NCBI GenBank assembly: GCA_963383645.1
Contig: OY726569.1
Coordinates: forward strand, 79,948,211 to 80,012,210
From: Muscardinus avellanarius
Taxonomy: Eukaryota > Chordata > Mammalia > Rodentia > Gliridae
Length of the DNA stretch: 64,000 bases
Reading direction: 5' to 3'
The translations under genes and the position numbers were made by a program. Below, one piece after another: positions 54,437-64,000 of this stretch; positions within the stretch are counted from its first letter, which is position 1, and each line of letters begins with the position of its first letter. The notes beneath the pieces are model-generated. The model was not told the DNA's origin. It searched no databases and saw only the letters and a list, made by a program, of their open reading frames with translations.

Positions 54437-54437
<1 letters not shown>
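54268..54437 (+). mobile_element. B1-dID SINE, type 1
   Basis: Shortened 7SL-like half, dID half; followed by (CA)n. Confidence 0.86.

Positions 54438-54490
<53 letters not shown>
54438..54490 (+). repeat. (CA)n microsatellite
   Basis: About 26 units at a SINE tail. Confidence 0.95.
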
Positions 54491-54492
<2 letters not shown>

Positions 54493-55137
54493 GTTTTCCA
54501 GGAAAGCAGTCCAGGCTATGGGAAGGCCCTGTATAACAAGAAAGGAGCACAATATAGCCCTGTGGTTATCTATGGCCTTGACCTGGGGCTGGGGAGATGT
54601 CTGCTTCTCCACCTGCGGCCTCACTGTTTGCTTCTTACTAGCACTGTTACTCTCCAATGAGTGTCAAAGCGAATTACGAGAAAGCCGGCTTTTCAGTCCT
54701 GGGGTTGAGAAGCGTGGGTGGGAGAGGAAGGGAGCCGGAGTCAGCTCGGAGGTCAGGGGGTTGCTGTCTGCTGGATCAAAACTTACCAGCTCTAAAAACT
54801 CCAGCCAACGTCACCCGGTGGCTGTGGCTCTGTGGGGAAGGAGGTGAGGCCGCTGGGTGCACCACTTCTTTTGGGGACAGATGGGCTCTGCCCTTGTCCC
54901 CTTCTTCCCCTCTCCCCACTAGTTTCAGTGCCCCAAAGCAACTCAGAAATTCCAAAGAGAGAGGGGCTGGTAGATGAAGGCCAACATTAAGGCATGAAGG
55001 ACCCCTACCTTTTTCTCACTGACAGAGGGGACTGGCACCTAGGCACAGTCATGCTTGACCTGAGTTTCTAATTATGGTATCACTTTATATGTGGCTGAGT
55101 TTATCCCCTTCCAGGAAGATAAAATAAAAACTAAAAA
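54491..55137. other. Intergenic sequence, nothing recognised
   Basis: Non-repetitive, overlapping ORFs without signatures. Confidence 0.35.
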
Positions 55138-55202
55138 AAATAGGGCTGGGGGTGTAGATCAGAGGTACAATGCCCCTGAGTTCCATCCCTTGTACCACAA
55201 AA

Positions 55203-55237
<35 letters not shown>

Positions 55238-55290
55238 ATAGATAAGCAGGGGTGTAGCTCAAAGGTAGAATGCCCTGGGTTCAATTCAGT
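55138..55290 (+). mobile_element. Tandem pair of dID modules without a 7SL half
   Basis: dID at 55143-55198, (AAAT)n at 55199-55243, second dID at 55248-55289. Preceded by A-rich sequence only. Confidence 0.78.
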
Positions 55291-55312
55291 GTGTGTGTAT
55301 ATATATTTGGAT

Positions 55313-55656
55313 ATATGGCCTCCTTTTCTCAGACCTGAACCCTCAAAACTATAAGCTAAATAAATCTCTTTAATTCTTTATTTCATTTTATTTTACTGTG
55401 GTACTAGGGGTAGAACCCAGAGGCTATGTCCGGGCTATACTCCCAGACCTATTTTATATTTTATTTGGAAACAAGGTCTCACTAAGTTGCTGAGAGCCTC
55501 ACTAAGTAGCTGAGGCTGGATTTGAACCTGTGCAATCCTCCCGTCTCAGCCTCCCAAGAATAGGGATTATAGGCTGCCACGCCCGGCTCTACATCTCTTT
55601 AATTCTTAAGTGTCCCTCTCAGGTATTTTGTTATGGTAACACAAAGCTAACACACC
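55313..55656 (+). mobile_element. LTR-like (MaLR-type) 3' fragment split by a SINE
   Basis: AAGCTAAATAAATCTCTTTA before the SINE; TCTCAGGTATTTTGTTATGG and CACAAAGCTAACAC after it. Confidence 0.5.
55384..55588 (-). mobile_element. B1-dID SINE, type 3
   Basis: Flanked by ATCTCTTTAATTCTT repeated at about 55362-55376 and 55591-55605. Confidence 0.9.
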
Positions 55657-56274
55657 AGCCTCAGGGGTAATATTCAAAAGGCAGGGCAGGCACTGGCCAA
55701 TCAAAATGGACTGGGGTGGAGTCAAGGCTTGCCTCTGCAAGGCTCATGGTGGGACACTTGGGCAGAGACTGTTGATGGGCCAGAATAGAAATATTTGAAT
55801 ATTCTAATACCAGTTCAGCTGCACAGGGCCCACCACACTTGTACATCAGCTTAGCATCGAGGGCACTAGGAGCGCCTCAGCAGGAAGGCACGCTCCAATG
55901 TGCCCTTACAACTCTGCCTTCTTTTCCCTCTGCTTTCCTAACTGCCCTGCTAGCCAAGGGCTTTGCAAAGAGCACGTGGTTAGCAGATATTTGTAAACTT
56001 AAAGGAAAAATACCCTGGGTAGAAAACAGACAACAAAGAAGAAATGTGTGGAAGGAAAAGAATGGGAAAAGTTGGTTTTGTTCTAGAAAAAATCACACTT
56101 CTGCCTTCTCACTCCCCCAAGTGTTCATCTATGTTCATGCTTGTTTGTAATAAGCACTTGGGGTGCTCTGGAAACAGAAAGTGGCGCAAAATCGGGTGAT
56201 GTATGGAGGAGGAAGGGGTCTGTGCCATGTAAGATTCTTGCTGGGGGGCGATGGGGACGGCCTCTGATCAGTTA
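55657..56274. other. Intergenic sequence, nothing recognised
   Basis: Non-repetitive; ORFs unsupported. Confidence 0.35.
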
Positions 56275-56420
56275 CTTCATTTTCTGTTTACGGTATTTTA
56301 GGAACTATTGTTTGTACAGATAAAGAAACAGACTCAGAAGAAGTTAAATGGTGTGTCCAAGGTCACACAGCTAAAGGTGGAGATGGGACTCAGACTTGTC
56401 TTCTGTCTCTAAAGCTAGGG
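56275..56420 (+). mobile_element. MIR SINE, 3' portion
   Basis: AAAGAAACAGACTCAGAAGA, GTGTCCAAGGTCACACAGCT, GAGATGGGACTCAGACTTG. Confidence 0.75.
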
Positions 56421-57560
56421 GACACTGGGGCGGTTCCCAAGTCTCAGGAGCGCGGCCAGACCCTGGGGGATGGTGCTGCCACCTAGTGAACAGATAGAGA
56501 ACTGCGGTGAGCAGCCTTCCTGCTGGTTTTCTGCGGTCCCACACTCCTTCCTAGCTTAAAAGTGGACTAATCCCCTTGAGATCTACCTCTGGCAGCTAAC
56601 CATTACTTGTCTGGGCAGAAGCTTGGATACAAAACTTTGACGTCTAGATGCAAGCAGGCACCTCCTTGGGCTTCTTCACAGGATCTCCAGAATGATGCAC
56701 ATCTCCATAGGTCTGGGGATCATATGGTTTCCATCCACAACCGCTGGAGGCATTTCACTGTGAAGATGAGGCTGATCCCATCCCCTTCGGGCAAAACCTC
56801 TGCCTCCACTGTAGGTCTTGCTCAGTCCCATTCATGAAGCCTCCTTAAGCCGCAGCATCTAATTTCACCCAAAGGCATCAATTCAGTTTGCCCAAGTGCA
56901 GGGCTTGCCCAGGTTGGCAGAGCAGGGCCTCCAACCCTGATCTTCAGACTCCAGCCCGGCGATCTTGCGCCACCTGCTTCTCCCCTGTCGGACCCGCCTC
57001 ACGAGACCTTTTGTCAGCCCAGTGCTGACTCAAGTCGATGTGGGGAAGACCTGGAGGGAGAAGGCCTGTGTCAGCAGGCTGGCTTTCCTGACCTTTGAGG
57101 CAGCCAGGATTCCCCTCAACCCGAAACACGCGGCTGCCGGATGATTCAGTCATAACTGAAACCCGCGCAGGACAGACGGCAGAGAGGCTGAGGCCACTGC
57201 TACCTCTGGAGCTTTCTGCTGCTTTTTCCAAGTCTTCTCTCTTCTCCTAAGCCCAGTTCACCCGAAACATGGAATTCAAGGGTGCCTGGCATCTTGTTGC
57301 AAAAGGGGAACCTCGTGGGAGGCTGGAAGGACTCACTGAGCTGCGCCTCGTTCTGCCCAGAATTAATCTGTTAACTTTCCTGTTTAGTCCTCAAGGCTTG
57401 CCTCCAAAGAGCGTACTTTGTGTTAGAAAATCCTTATTTGATTTGATGCTACATAAACTGGTTGCCCATGGTGAAAAGCTAGACAGGGTAGATAGAGTGG
57501 GTGGATACCTGGTGACACACTCCATAGTGGATTTTTTTTTTAACCTGACATAGGTAGATT
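56421..57560. other. Intergenic sequence, nothing recognised
   Basis: Non-repetitive; no gene supported. Confidence 0.35.
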
Positions 57561-57775
57561 GGCCAGGTGCGGTGGCACACGTCTGTAATCTCAGCGCTTG
57601 GGAGACTGAGACGGGAGGCTTGCAGGCTCAAGGACAGCCTCAGCAACTTAAAGTGTGACCCTCAGGAGTTCAGCGAGAGGAGATTCCGTTTCAAATTTTA
57701 AAAAACAAAAAGCTGAAGGTGTGGCTTAGAGGTAGACCACTTCTTGGTTCGATCCCCGGTTCCACACACACAATG
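57561..57775 (+). mobile_element. B1-dID SINE, type 1
   Basis: GGCCAGGTGCGGTGGCACAC start, dID half, short (CA)n tail. Confidence 0.87.
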
Positions 57776-57883
57776 AATTAGCCATCTAAACCAATTATTT
57801 CATACATTTGAGGGTCACTGACTGTTTTGAATATCTTAGAAAAACTATGAACGTCCCCTCCCTTTATAAAATATATATGTATT

Positions 57884-58330
57884 GCCAGATGTGGTGGCGC
57901 ATGCTTGTAATCTCAGTACTTGAGAGGCTGGGACAGGAGGATCACAGGATCACAGGTTCGCAGCCAGTCTCAGCTACTTAGGAGTTCAGCGAGACTCCTC
58001 TGAAACTTAGACCCTGTTTCAAAATAAAGAATAAAAAAAAGCTGGACGTGGTGGCGCACGCTTGTAATCCAATTGCTTGGGAGGCTGAGACAGGAGGATC
58101 GCACCGGTTCAAAGCCAGCCTCAGATACTTAGTGAGGCTCTCAGCAATTTAGTGAGACCCTGTTCCCAAATAAAGTATAAAAATAGGTCTGGAAGTATAG
58201 CCCAGAGGTAGAAAAGCCTCTGGGTTCCACCCCCAGTACCACACACAAAAAAATTAAATTAAATTAAAAAATCAGTCTGGGAGTGTAGCTCAGACATAAA
58301 ATGCCCCTAGGTTCAATACCCAGTACAGCA
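57884..58330 (+). mobile_element. Type 1 SINE carrying an inserted type 3 SINE
   Basis: Outer 7SL half 57884-58030, inner complete type 3 SINE about 58039-58245 with (TTAAA)n tail, outer dID half 58270-58330. Confidence 0.87.
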
Positions 58331-58439
58331 AAGAAATATATACATACATACAATGCACATGTAATCATCAAATTTGGGTTATATGATACTAGGGGCTAAT
58401 ATACTCCTAAACCCTTTGTAGACCTCTAGGTGAAAGTTC

Positions 58440-58740
58440 TTCATCCCTCAACACAGGAGTCCTCCAAGGCTCAAGGAGCACAGCTGCTGGTGGAAAGCTT
58501 GGTCCAGGTCATGGAGCATCCGGCTGGAGTGAGGTGGGCAGAGTAGCTCTTCACTACTCACAACCGAGTGGCCCAGGAGCTCCTCGTCCTTGAGGGCAGT
58601 AAGGCCACTTGAGGTGGAGCAGAGCCTGTGCCTCAGGGGCCACGCCGCCTTGTCAACTCCAAACCAACACGCCAAGAAGGTGAGCAGGATGGGCACAGCG
58701 AAGTCGGGGACAGGGTGGAGATTCGTGCTGTGTATGTTGC
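58440..58740 (-). pseudogene. Coding-like stretch of unknown origin
   Basis: A minus-strand frame stays open for about 98 codons (58740 to TGA near 58445). It begins with a hydrophobic segment (PILLTFLACWFGV) followed by a polar, acidic region (LKDEELLGHSVVSSEE), and the sequence is not SINE-derived. No family is recognised, and splice sites or a poly(A) tail are not evident. It may be a pseudogene fragment or chance. Confidence 0.2.
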
Positions 58741-58785
58741 TTCATGATAGTTTTTACTAGAATGCAAGCTTAATAGATTTGAAGG

Positions 58786-58975
58786 GAGGTACTGGGGATT
58801 GGACCGGGGCATTCTACCTCTGAGCTACACCCCCAGTCCTATATTATTTTTTATTTTGAAACAGGGTCTTACTAAGTTGCTGAGGGTCTCATTAAGTTGT
58901 GGAGGCTGTCTTCAAACCTGCAATCCTCTTGTCTTAGCCTCCCAAGTACTGGGATTACAGGCATGCACCATACCC
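58786..58975 (-). mobile_element. B1-dID SINE, type 1
   Basis: dID and 7SL-like halves ending CATACCCGGC. Confidence 0.87.
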
Positions 58976-58986
58976 GGCATTAATCT

Positions 58987-59019
58987 CAATCTGTCTGTCT
59001 CTGTCTCTGTCTCTGTCTC

Positions 59020-59080
<61 letters not shown>

Positions 59081-59278
59081 GGTCTGGGGATGAAACCCAG
59101 AGGCATTCAACCTTCGAGTTGCACCCCCTGCCCTATTTTTTATTCTTTATTTTGAAACAAGGTCTCAATGGTTTGCAAAGGGCTTCCCTAAGCAACTGAG
59201 GCTGTCTGTGAACCGCGGTCCTCCGGTCTCAGTCTCCCTAATGCTGGGATTACACGCGTGCGCCACCACGCCTGGCCT
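58987..59278 (-). mobile_element. B1-dID SINE, type 2, with (TCTG)n(TC)n tail
   Basis: Perfect 11-bp TSD GGCATTAATCT at 58976-58986 and 59279-59289 encloses the microsatellite (58990-59078) plus SINE. Confidence 0.92.
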
Positions 59279-59289
59279 GGCATTAATCT

Positions 59290-59715
59290 TTTGATTAACA
59301 GCTTAATAGATTTTTAAACCATGTATTAAAATTTCTTGTGCTAAAGTAACTGTGTCAAGTGCTGCCTGAGTACAGTGAATGAAAGATTAGATCTTTTGTG
59401 ATGGCTGGTGGCCCATGGAACATGATCCCACACACACTCCTGAAAACAAATGACCTCTTTCATGCATGGGCAGACACCTAATAGCCTATTCTTAGAACTC
59501 AATTTCTAAGAGTTAAGATAATTAAAATCAAAGTGCAAATACTCCTAGTAAGAATGTTTGCCATTTAGATCAAATTTTCTAATATTTTCATTCTATCAGC
59601 CATTTAGATAGAATTTTCACCTTCTCTATAGTTGTTTTTGTTTTGTTTTGTTTGCCAGAGAATAGAAAGCTAGGGGGAGAGAGAGAGAGAGAGTGAATAG
59701 AAAGATGGGGCAGAT
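59290..59715. other. Intergenic sequence, nothing recognised
   Basis: AT-rich; (GA)n at 59676-59693. Provides the target site of the composite retroelement. Confidence 0.35.
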
Positions 59716-59734
59716 TAAATAAAAGGCTAGACCT

Positions 59735-60278
59735 GCCGAGGGGTTAGGGCGGTACCAGGGCCAGTGTGGCCGGGATCGGAGCCTACCGTGAGGCAAGGCC
59801 GATGCTGGAGCCTCCGAGGCCAGGATTGGAGCCTGCCGAGGGGTTAGGCCAATGCCGGGGCCAATGGCTGGCATCGGAGCCTGCTGTGAAGCAATGCCGC
59901 TACTGGGGCCTCCAAGGTTGGGATTGGAGCCCACCAAGGGGTTAGGCTGGTGCTGGGGCCAGCGAGGCTGGGAATGGAGCCTGCCGTGAGGCTAGGCCAG
60001 TGCTGGAGCCTCCGAGGCTGGGATCGGAGTCTGCTGAGGGGTTAGGCCGGTGCCAGGGCCAATGGCCGGCATCGGAGCCTGCCGTGAAGCAAGGCTGCTA
60101 CTGGGGCCTCTGAGGCTGGGATCGGAGCCAGCTGAGGGGTTAGGCTGGTATTGGGGCCAGCGAGACCAAACTTGGGCCCTCCCATGAGGCAAGGCCACTG
60201 CTTGAGCCAGCAAGGTCTGGATCAGTCCACCGGGTAGCCAGGCCACTACTAGGGCTGTCAAGAGTGGGATCGGTACTT
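59735..60278 (+). repeat. Alternating A/B 50-bp minisatellite (11 units)
   Basis: Units start at 59735, 59785, 59835, 59883, 59933, 59983, 60033, 60081, 60131, 60181 and 60230, each 48-50 bp. Odd units (A) begin GCCGAGGGGTTAGGC; even units (B) begin GCCGTGAGGCAAGGC and contain GGAGCCTCCGAGG. Both end near GGATCGGAGCCT. The A-B dimer of about 100 bp is thus the higher-order repeat; the last units are degenerate. Confidence 0.93.
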
Positions 60279-60398
60279 GCAACACGGCATGCACAGAGAA
60301 ATACCACAGAAAATAAAAATCAGATGCTTCCCCTAATCAGCAAAAACTAGGAGGAAAGGGGCAACAGGAAGAGGTTGAGCTATAGAAAGGGCCCTATA

Positions 60399-60609
60399 GC
60401 CGGGCGTGGTGGCGCACGCTTGTAATCCCCGCGCTTGGGAGGCAGAGACAGGAGGATCGCGCAGGTTCGAAGCCAGCTGCACTGGTTTAGGAGACCCTGT
60501 TTCCAAAAATAAAATAGGTCTGGGAGTGTAGCCCGGAGATAGACGGGCTTCCAAGAACCCCAGTACCACCAAAAAAAAAAAAAAAAAAAAAAGAAAAAAA
60601 AGAAAAAAA
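60399..60609 (+). mobile_element. B1-dID SINE, type 4, inside the composite element
   Basis: Perfect 15-bp TSD AGAAAGGGCCCTATA at 60384-60398 and 60610-60624; very little decay. Confidence 0.94.
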
Positions 60610-60904
60610 AGAAAGGGCCCTATAGTGAAGCAACTAAGGTGACCAATCAGAGGGTATGGAATAGGGAAGGATGGATCCTCTTTAAAATGCAGGAGGTACA
60701 TAAACAAATGTATCAAAGTTAATCACCAAACAAGCATGGGATCGAGGGAGGGGGAGGGAATGGGATGGGGGCTGGATGAGGGCTAATTGGATGATGTGTG
60801 CTTGTATATCCTCTCAAGTCTTGTATTCCAGTGTGATATATGATTACAATGCACCAATAAAAAAAATTAAAAATAAATAAATAAAAGGCTAGAAATAGGT
60901 AAAG

Positions 60905-60939
60905 GAGAAGGAGGAGGAGGAGGAGGAGGAGGAGGAGGA
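60905..60939 (+). repeat. (GGA)n microsatellite
   Basis: About 11 units. Confidence 0.95.
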
Positions 60940-61329
60940 ACATGGAAGGTAGGGGCTCTGAAACCAAATTGCACGTGTCTTGGTTTATATCATGTCCTGA
61001 TGCCGATGTGCTATGATTGGTCTTGGGTTCAGTGGCGGCTCCACTGCTTGAGGTGAGTCCTTTGCCTTAAGAGAATTGGCCACCAGATGATCAGTCCCTG
61101 TGAGTAGTGGATTTATGTCGGGAGGTACGACTGTTGCTACTGTGGGTGCACATGCACACATGGGGCACTTCCAGTGTTGAGGATGTTCATGAGTCCCAAG
61201 AGCTCTCATGCTTTACACGCGAGGTGCTTGTGATTTCTTGGCTTCTAAGCGGATGTAAGACCAGTTCCCATTGGCATTCCTCCTTACAGAGACGACTGGC
61301 CTCCATGCTGTGTCTCTGGTCCTGTGGCT
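60940..61329. other. Intergenic sequence, nothing recognised
   Basis: Non-repetitive by eye. Confidence 0.35.
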
Positions 61330-61710
61330 CCACCAGCTAATGGATTTATTCACTCAAAAAGAATGTGCTGAGCGGCCCTGTGTCCGACTGCTGGGGACTG
61401 AGGAGGGGGGCGAGGAAAGCGGCCCCAGTGCCTACTGTCCTGTGGCCTGTATTCTAGAGAGGAGAACAGGTACCAGACAATAAATTATCCCAGTTAAGTA
61501 ATGACGCTGGTGACACATGTCAGGAAGAAACCATGCAGAGACCAGGTGGGCACGGCCTGACCGCCTGGAGAGGAGGGGTGGTCTGGGAAGGTTTCCCTGA
61601 GGCCAGAATATTTAATCTGAGCCCTGAAGGATGCATAGAATAAAGCAGACAGGGAATGCGGAGGGTGAGAGGGACATTCTAGACAGAGGGATCGAATGTG
61701 CCCAGTGTGG
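61330..61710 (-). mobile_element. L2-like ancient repeat
   Basis: GGATTTATTCACTCAAAAAG, TGTATTCTAGAGAGGAG, GAGCCCTGAAGGATGCATAG and GACATTCTAGACAGAGGGAT resemble a widespread ancient mammalian repeat in reverse orientation. Family assignment tentative. Confidence 0.5.
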
Positions 61711-62299
61711 CCCATGTGAGCTATGGAGGTTCCAGCTCCTGGTCCAAAGAGCCTAGGAAAGGGCCCCCCTCCCCTGGCTGCACCACCTCCAAAAGGACCA
61801 GTGCTGAGAGCCACGTGCACAGAGGGATCCCCGTCGCTCACAGAGGGTGGCCACTGCAGCGCACAGCCCGAGCAGGCCACCTGTCGGCACCCAGTGCCGC
61901 TCCTCAGCCTCCTCTGGAAACTGAGGCCACCTTCTACCTGCCCCAGCACCCCACCCTCACTCCCACACGGCAGCCAGAGCGAGCTGGTCCAGCCGCCACA
62001 CCAGTGCTCTGCGAATCCCAGGGCTCCGGCCTTGCTCCAGGTGCTCACGGAGCCCAGATCCCTGCCTGTCCGCCTCCCCTCCACCGCCTCCCTGCTGTGC
62101 TGGAACACGCCAAGCCTGCTCCCTCCCCAGGACTTCTGCACTTTCCATTATCTGGGTCCAGGGACATGGGGTGCTGGGCAGGGTGATCCCCATTTGTTCA
62201 TTCATCAAACATTGTAGAGTCCTGACGATGCGACCAGCAGCGCTGGACACTCTTGGCCCAGAGAGCCACATGGCTAATTTCCTCACTTCTGTGCAAGTG
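61711..62299. other. GC-rich intergenic sequence, overlapping ORFs on both strands
   Basis: Frames of 162-215 codons are open on both strands because the sequence is GC-rich and stop-poor. None shows a domain or codon bias that sets it apart, so no gene is called. Confidence 0.4.
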
Positions 62300-62505
62300 T
62301 CCCTTTCTCAGCCAGGTGTTCCCTAACTACTGTCTCCCTCTCTACCTTGCTACCTTATACGATGTTATATAAGTTGTTTATGTATTAACTGTCTTGTCCA
62401 TGGGGATCATAAACTTCCAGACGCTCAGGCCCTCATCAGTATGCTCGCCATAACATCCCTGAACTTGGAGCAGCGCAGGACGCGATGGATGAATAAATGA
62501 ACGTC
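62300..62505 (+). mobile_element. L2 3' fragment
   Basis: TTATGTATTAACTGTCTTGT, then CCATAACATCCCTGAACTTG and ATGGATGAATAAATGAA, like the L2 terminal region. Confidence 0.55.
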
Positions 62506-63014
62506 CCCACCCCTAGCACCACCTCCATTCTCGCCTCCTCCCCACCCTCACAAACTTTAGCAACATCAAGACCCCGTGGATTCTTCCCGGGTGCCCCAAA
62601 CCTGTCCAACCCACCGACCACGAGCAGGCTTCTGACAGCCGTGGAGATGGTTGGGGTATGTCGGTTTCCAAAGGGAGTGAGTGCCTAGATTCAGAGAGAG
62701 ACAAGTTCTCTGCATGGCGCTTGGGTCCAGGCACACAGGGGAAACTGAGTCCTGGCCATGTGCGGCTGAGGCTGCGGGAAGATGGAAAGATTGTCAGTAG
62801 TCTCATGTTGTGGTTATTTGAGTCACAGGCAGAGGTGAGCCACGCCTGCTCACGAAATCACGTGATACCATCATGGCTCTTACGTCAATCCAGTAGCTAT
62901 TTTCTCTTTGAGTCTATACCTGGTCCTCCAATTTGGTGTCACCTCCCGTGTGCCACCACCACAGTTCTTGCTGCATCCATGAGCTATGTGTAGTTATTTA
63001 CCTAATCTTTAAAA
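62506..63014. other. Intergenic sequence, nothing recognised
   Basis: Non-repetitive; no gene. Confidence 0.35.
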
Positions 63015-63230
63015 TTTACTTTTTTGTGTGGTACGGGGGATGAAACCCAGGGCATTTTACCTCTGAACCTATTCAGCCAGCCCTAATTTTTATTCTTTTA
63101 TTTTGAAACAGGGTCTCACTGAGTTGCAGAGGGCCTCACTAAGTAACTGAGGCTGCCTTCACACCGCGATCCTCCTGTCTCAGCCTCCCAGATGCTGGGA
63201 TTACAAGCGTGCGCTACTATGCCCAGCTTC
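63015..63230 (-). mobile_element. B1-dID SINE, type 1
   Basis: Complete dID and 7SL-like halves. Confidence 0.88.
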
Positions 63231-63260
63231 AGTTCATTTTTTAAATTAAAAAATATGTAT

Positions 63261-63458
63261 TAGCCAGGTGTGGTGGTATATGCTTGTAATCCCAGTGCTT
63301 GGGAGGCTGAGACAGGAGGATCGGGTTCGAGGCCAGCCTCAGCTACTTAGTGAAGCCCTTTGCAACTCAGTGAGACCCTGTTTCAAAATAAAGAATTAAA
63401 AATAGGGCTGGGGGTGTAGCTCAGAGGTAGAATGTCCCTGGGTTCCATCCTAGTACTA

Positions 63459-63459
<1 letters not shown>
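63261..63459 (+). mobile_element. B1-dID SINE, type 1
   Basis: Both halves; tail leads into (CA)n. Confidence 0.88.
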
Positions 63460-63494
<35 letters not shown>

Positions 63495-63553
63495 ACACAC
63501 ACATATATAGATATAGATATAGATATAGATATATGAGTGCCCAGTGTGTTCAC

Positions 63554-63586
<33 letters not shown>
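63460..63586 (+). repeat. (CA)n - (ATAG)n - (GA)n microsatellite cluster
   Basis: CA to 63503, ATAG to 63533, a short spacer, then GA at 63559-63586. Confidence 0.95.
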
Positions 63587-63589
<3 letters not shown>

Positions 63590-63725
63590 TTTTTTATTTT
63601 GAAATAGGATCTTGCTAAGTTGCTGATCACTTCACTAAGTTGCTGAAGCTGGCCTCAAACCAGCAATCTTCCTATCTCAGCCTCCCATGTACTGGGATTA
63701 CAGGCATATGCCACCACACCCAGCT
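63590..63725 (-). mobile_element. B1-like 7SL half without ID
   Basis: Only the linker and the 7SL-like half are present, after the (GA)n. Confidence 0.82.
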
Positions 63726-63744
63726 TAAATTTTAAAACTCATTT

Positions 63745-63966
63745 TTAACTGGCACATAGCAATTGCATGTATTTATAGGGTACTCTGTGATAGTTCAATA
63801 TATGTATACAATGTGTAATGATTTGGGTCAGGACAATTGGCGTATCTATCATCTCTAACATTTGTCATTTCCTTATGTTGGGAGCATTCAAAATTCTTTC
63901 TACAAGCTATTATTTTTCCACTACAAGCTCTTTTGAAATATTCAATTCATTATTGTCAATCATAAT
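63745..63966 (-). mobile_element. Old L1 3' UTR fragment
   Basis: TAACTGGCACATAGCAATTG, AGTTCAATATATGTATACAA and GTGTAATGATTTGGGTCAGG match reversed old L1 3' sequence. Confidence 0.65.
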
Positions 63967-63967
63967 G

Positions 63968-64000
63968 TGTTAGTCAGCTTTCCATTGCTATAGCAAAATA
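63968..64000 (-). mobile_element. MaLR-type LTR, runs off the window
   Basis: TGTTAGTCAGCTTTCCATTG then CTATAGCAAAATA, the reversed MaLR LTR terminus; only 33 bp visible. Confidence 0.5.

Larger units (their letters stand above)
59716..60893 (+). mobile_element. Composite retroelement: 50-bp GC-rich tandem array + unique core + L1-like 3' end, in one TSD
   Basis: TSD TAAATAAAAGGCTAGA at 59716-59731 and 60878-60893, after an L1-endonuclease-like TT/AAAT site. Order inside: tandem array 59735-60278; unique core 60279-60398 and 60625-60720 with ACCAATCAG and CTTTAAAATG; G-rich L1 3' UTR-like part 60740-60790; then ATGATTACAATGCACCAATA and an A-rich tail. The type 4 SINE at 60399 is a later insertion. 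There is no ORF1 or ORF2. It is either an L1 deleted from 5' UTR monomers to 3' UTR, or an SVA-like non-autonomous element. Confidence 0.75.

Noticed and set aside
59626..60294. Minus-strand Pro/Ala-rich ORFs in the 50-bp array
   Set aside because: Tandem-repeat artefact; a 50-bp unit shifts frame each copy and the frame is broken between 59937 and 59992.
61494..62217. Large overlapping ORFs (162-215 codons) on both strands
   Set aside because: GC-rich and stop-poor in every frame; mutual overlap, no domains, partly within an L2-like repeat.
50400..64000. FLVCR2 first exon expected downstream of BATF
   Set aside because: No sequence encoding its start was recognised; the gene probably begins beyond the window.

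Overview
The window is mammalian nuclear DNA carrying one complete protein-coding gene, BATF (basic leucine zipper ATF-like transcription factor), on the + strand. The coding sequence is in three exons: 21222-21284, 24571-24675 and 49868-50077. Joined, they give 125 codons plus stop. Both introns are phase 0 with GT/AG ends; intron 1 is 3.3 kb and intron 2 is 25.2 kb. The 3' UTR ends after an AATAAA at 50380-50385. No other intact gene is visible. JDP2 lies upstream and FLVCR2 downstream of BATF in other mammals, but no exon of either is recognised, so both probably lie outside the window.

Organism: a rodent, most likely squirrel-related (Sciuromorpha: squirrels, mountain beaver, dormice); the species cannot be named. 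The evidence is the dominant SINE, a 7SL-derived B1 monomer fused to a tRNA-Ala/ID module that has lost its anticodon-arm segment (the B1-dID architecture), plus L1 3' ends finishing in ATTACAATGCACCAATAAAA-like sequence. About 80 such SINEs are present, in at least four subfamilies whose order of activity can be read from nested insertions and target-site duplications (TSDs).

Layout. 1-21000: upstream intergenic DNA with a broken kinase retropseudogene (155-440, minus), old L1 ORF2 debris (5550-8673), MER20, MIR and L2 relics and many SINEs. Two non-repeat oddities lie upstream of BATF: a perfect 37-bp palindrome (16542-16578) and a 10-bp tandem repeat that spells a perfect heat-shock-element array next to an AP-1 site (18364-18417). 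21000-50400: BATF. Intron 2 is filled with sense-oriented old L1 pieces, SINEs, a TA-flanked Tigger-type DNA transposon and a MaLR LTR. 50400-64000: downstream intergenic DNA with a candidate minus-strand LTR, L2/MIR relics, and a composite retroelement at 59716-60893. That element has 11 alternating 50-bp GC-rich repeats joined to an L1-like 3' end inside one 16-bp TSD, and is the most unusual object here.

Most open reading frames in the window are SINE, microsatellite or antisense artefacts. All repeat-family names come from recognition by eye, not from a database search, and ancient-repeat edges are accurate only to tens of bases.
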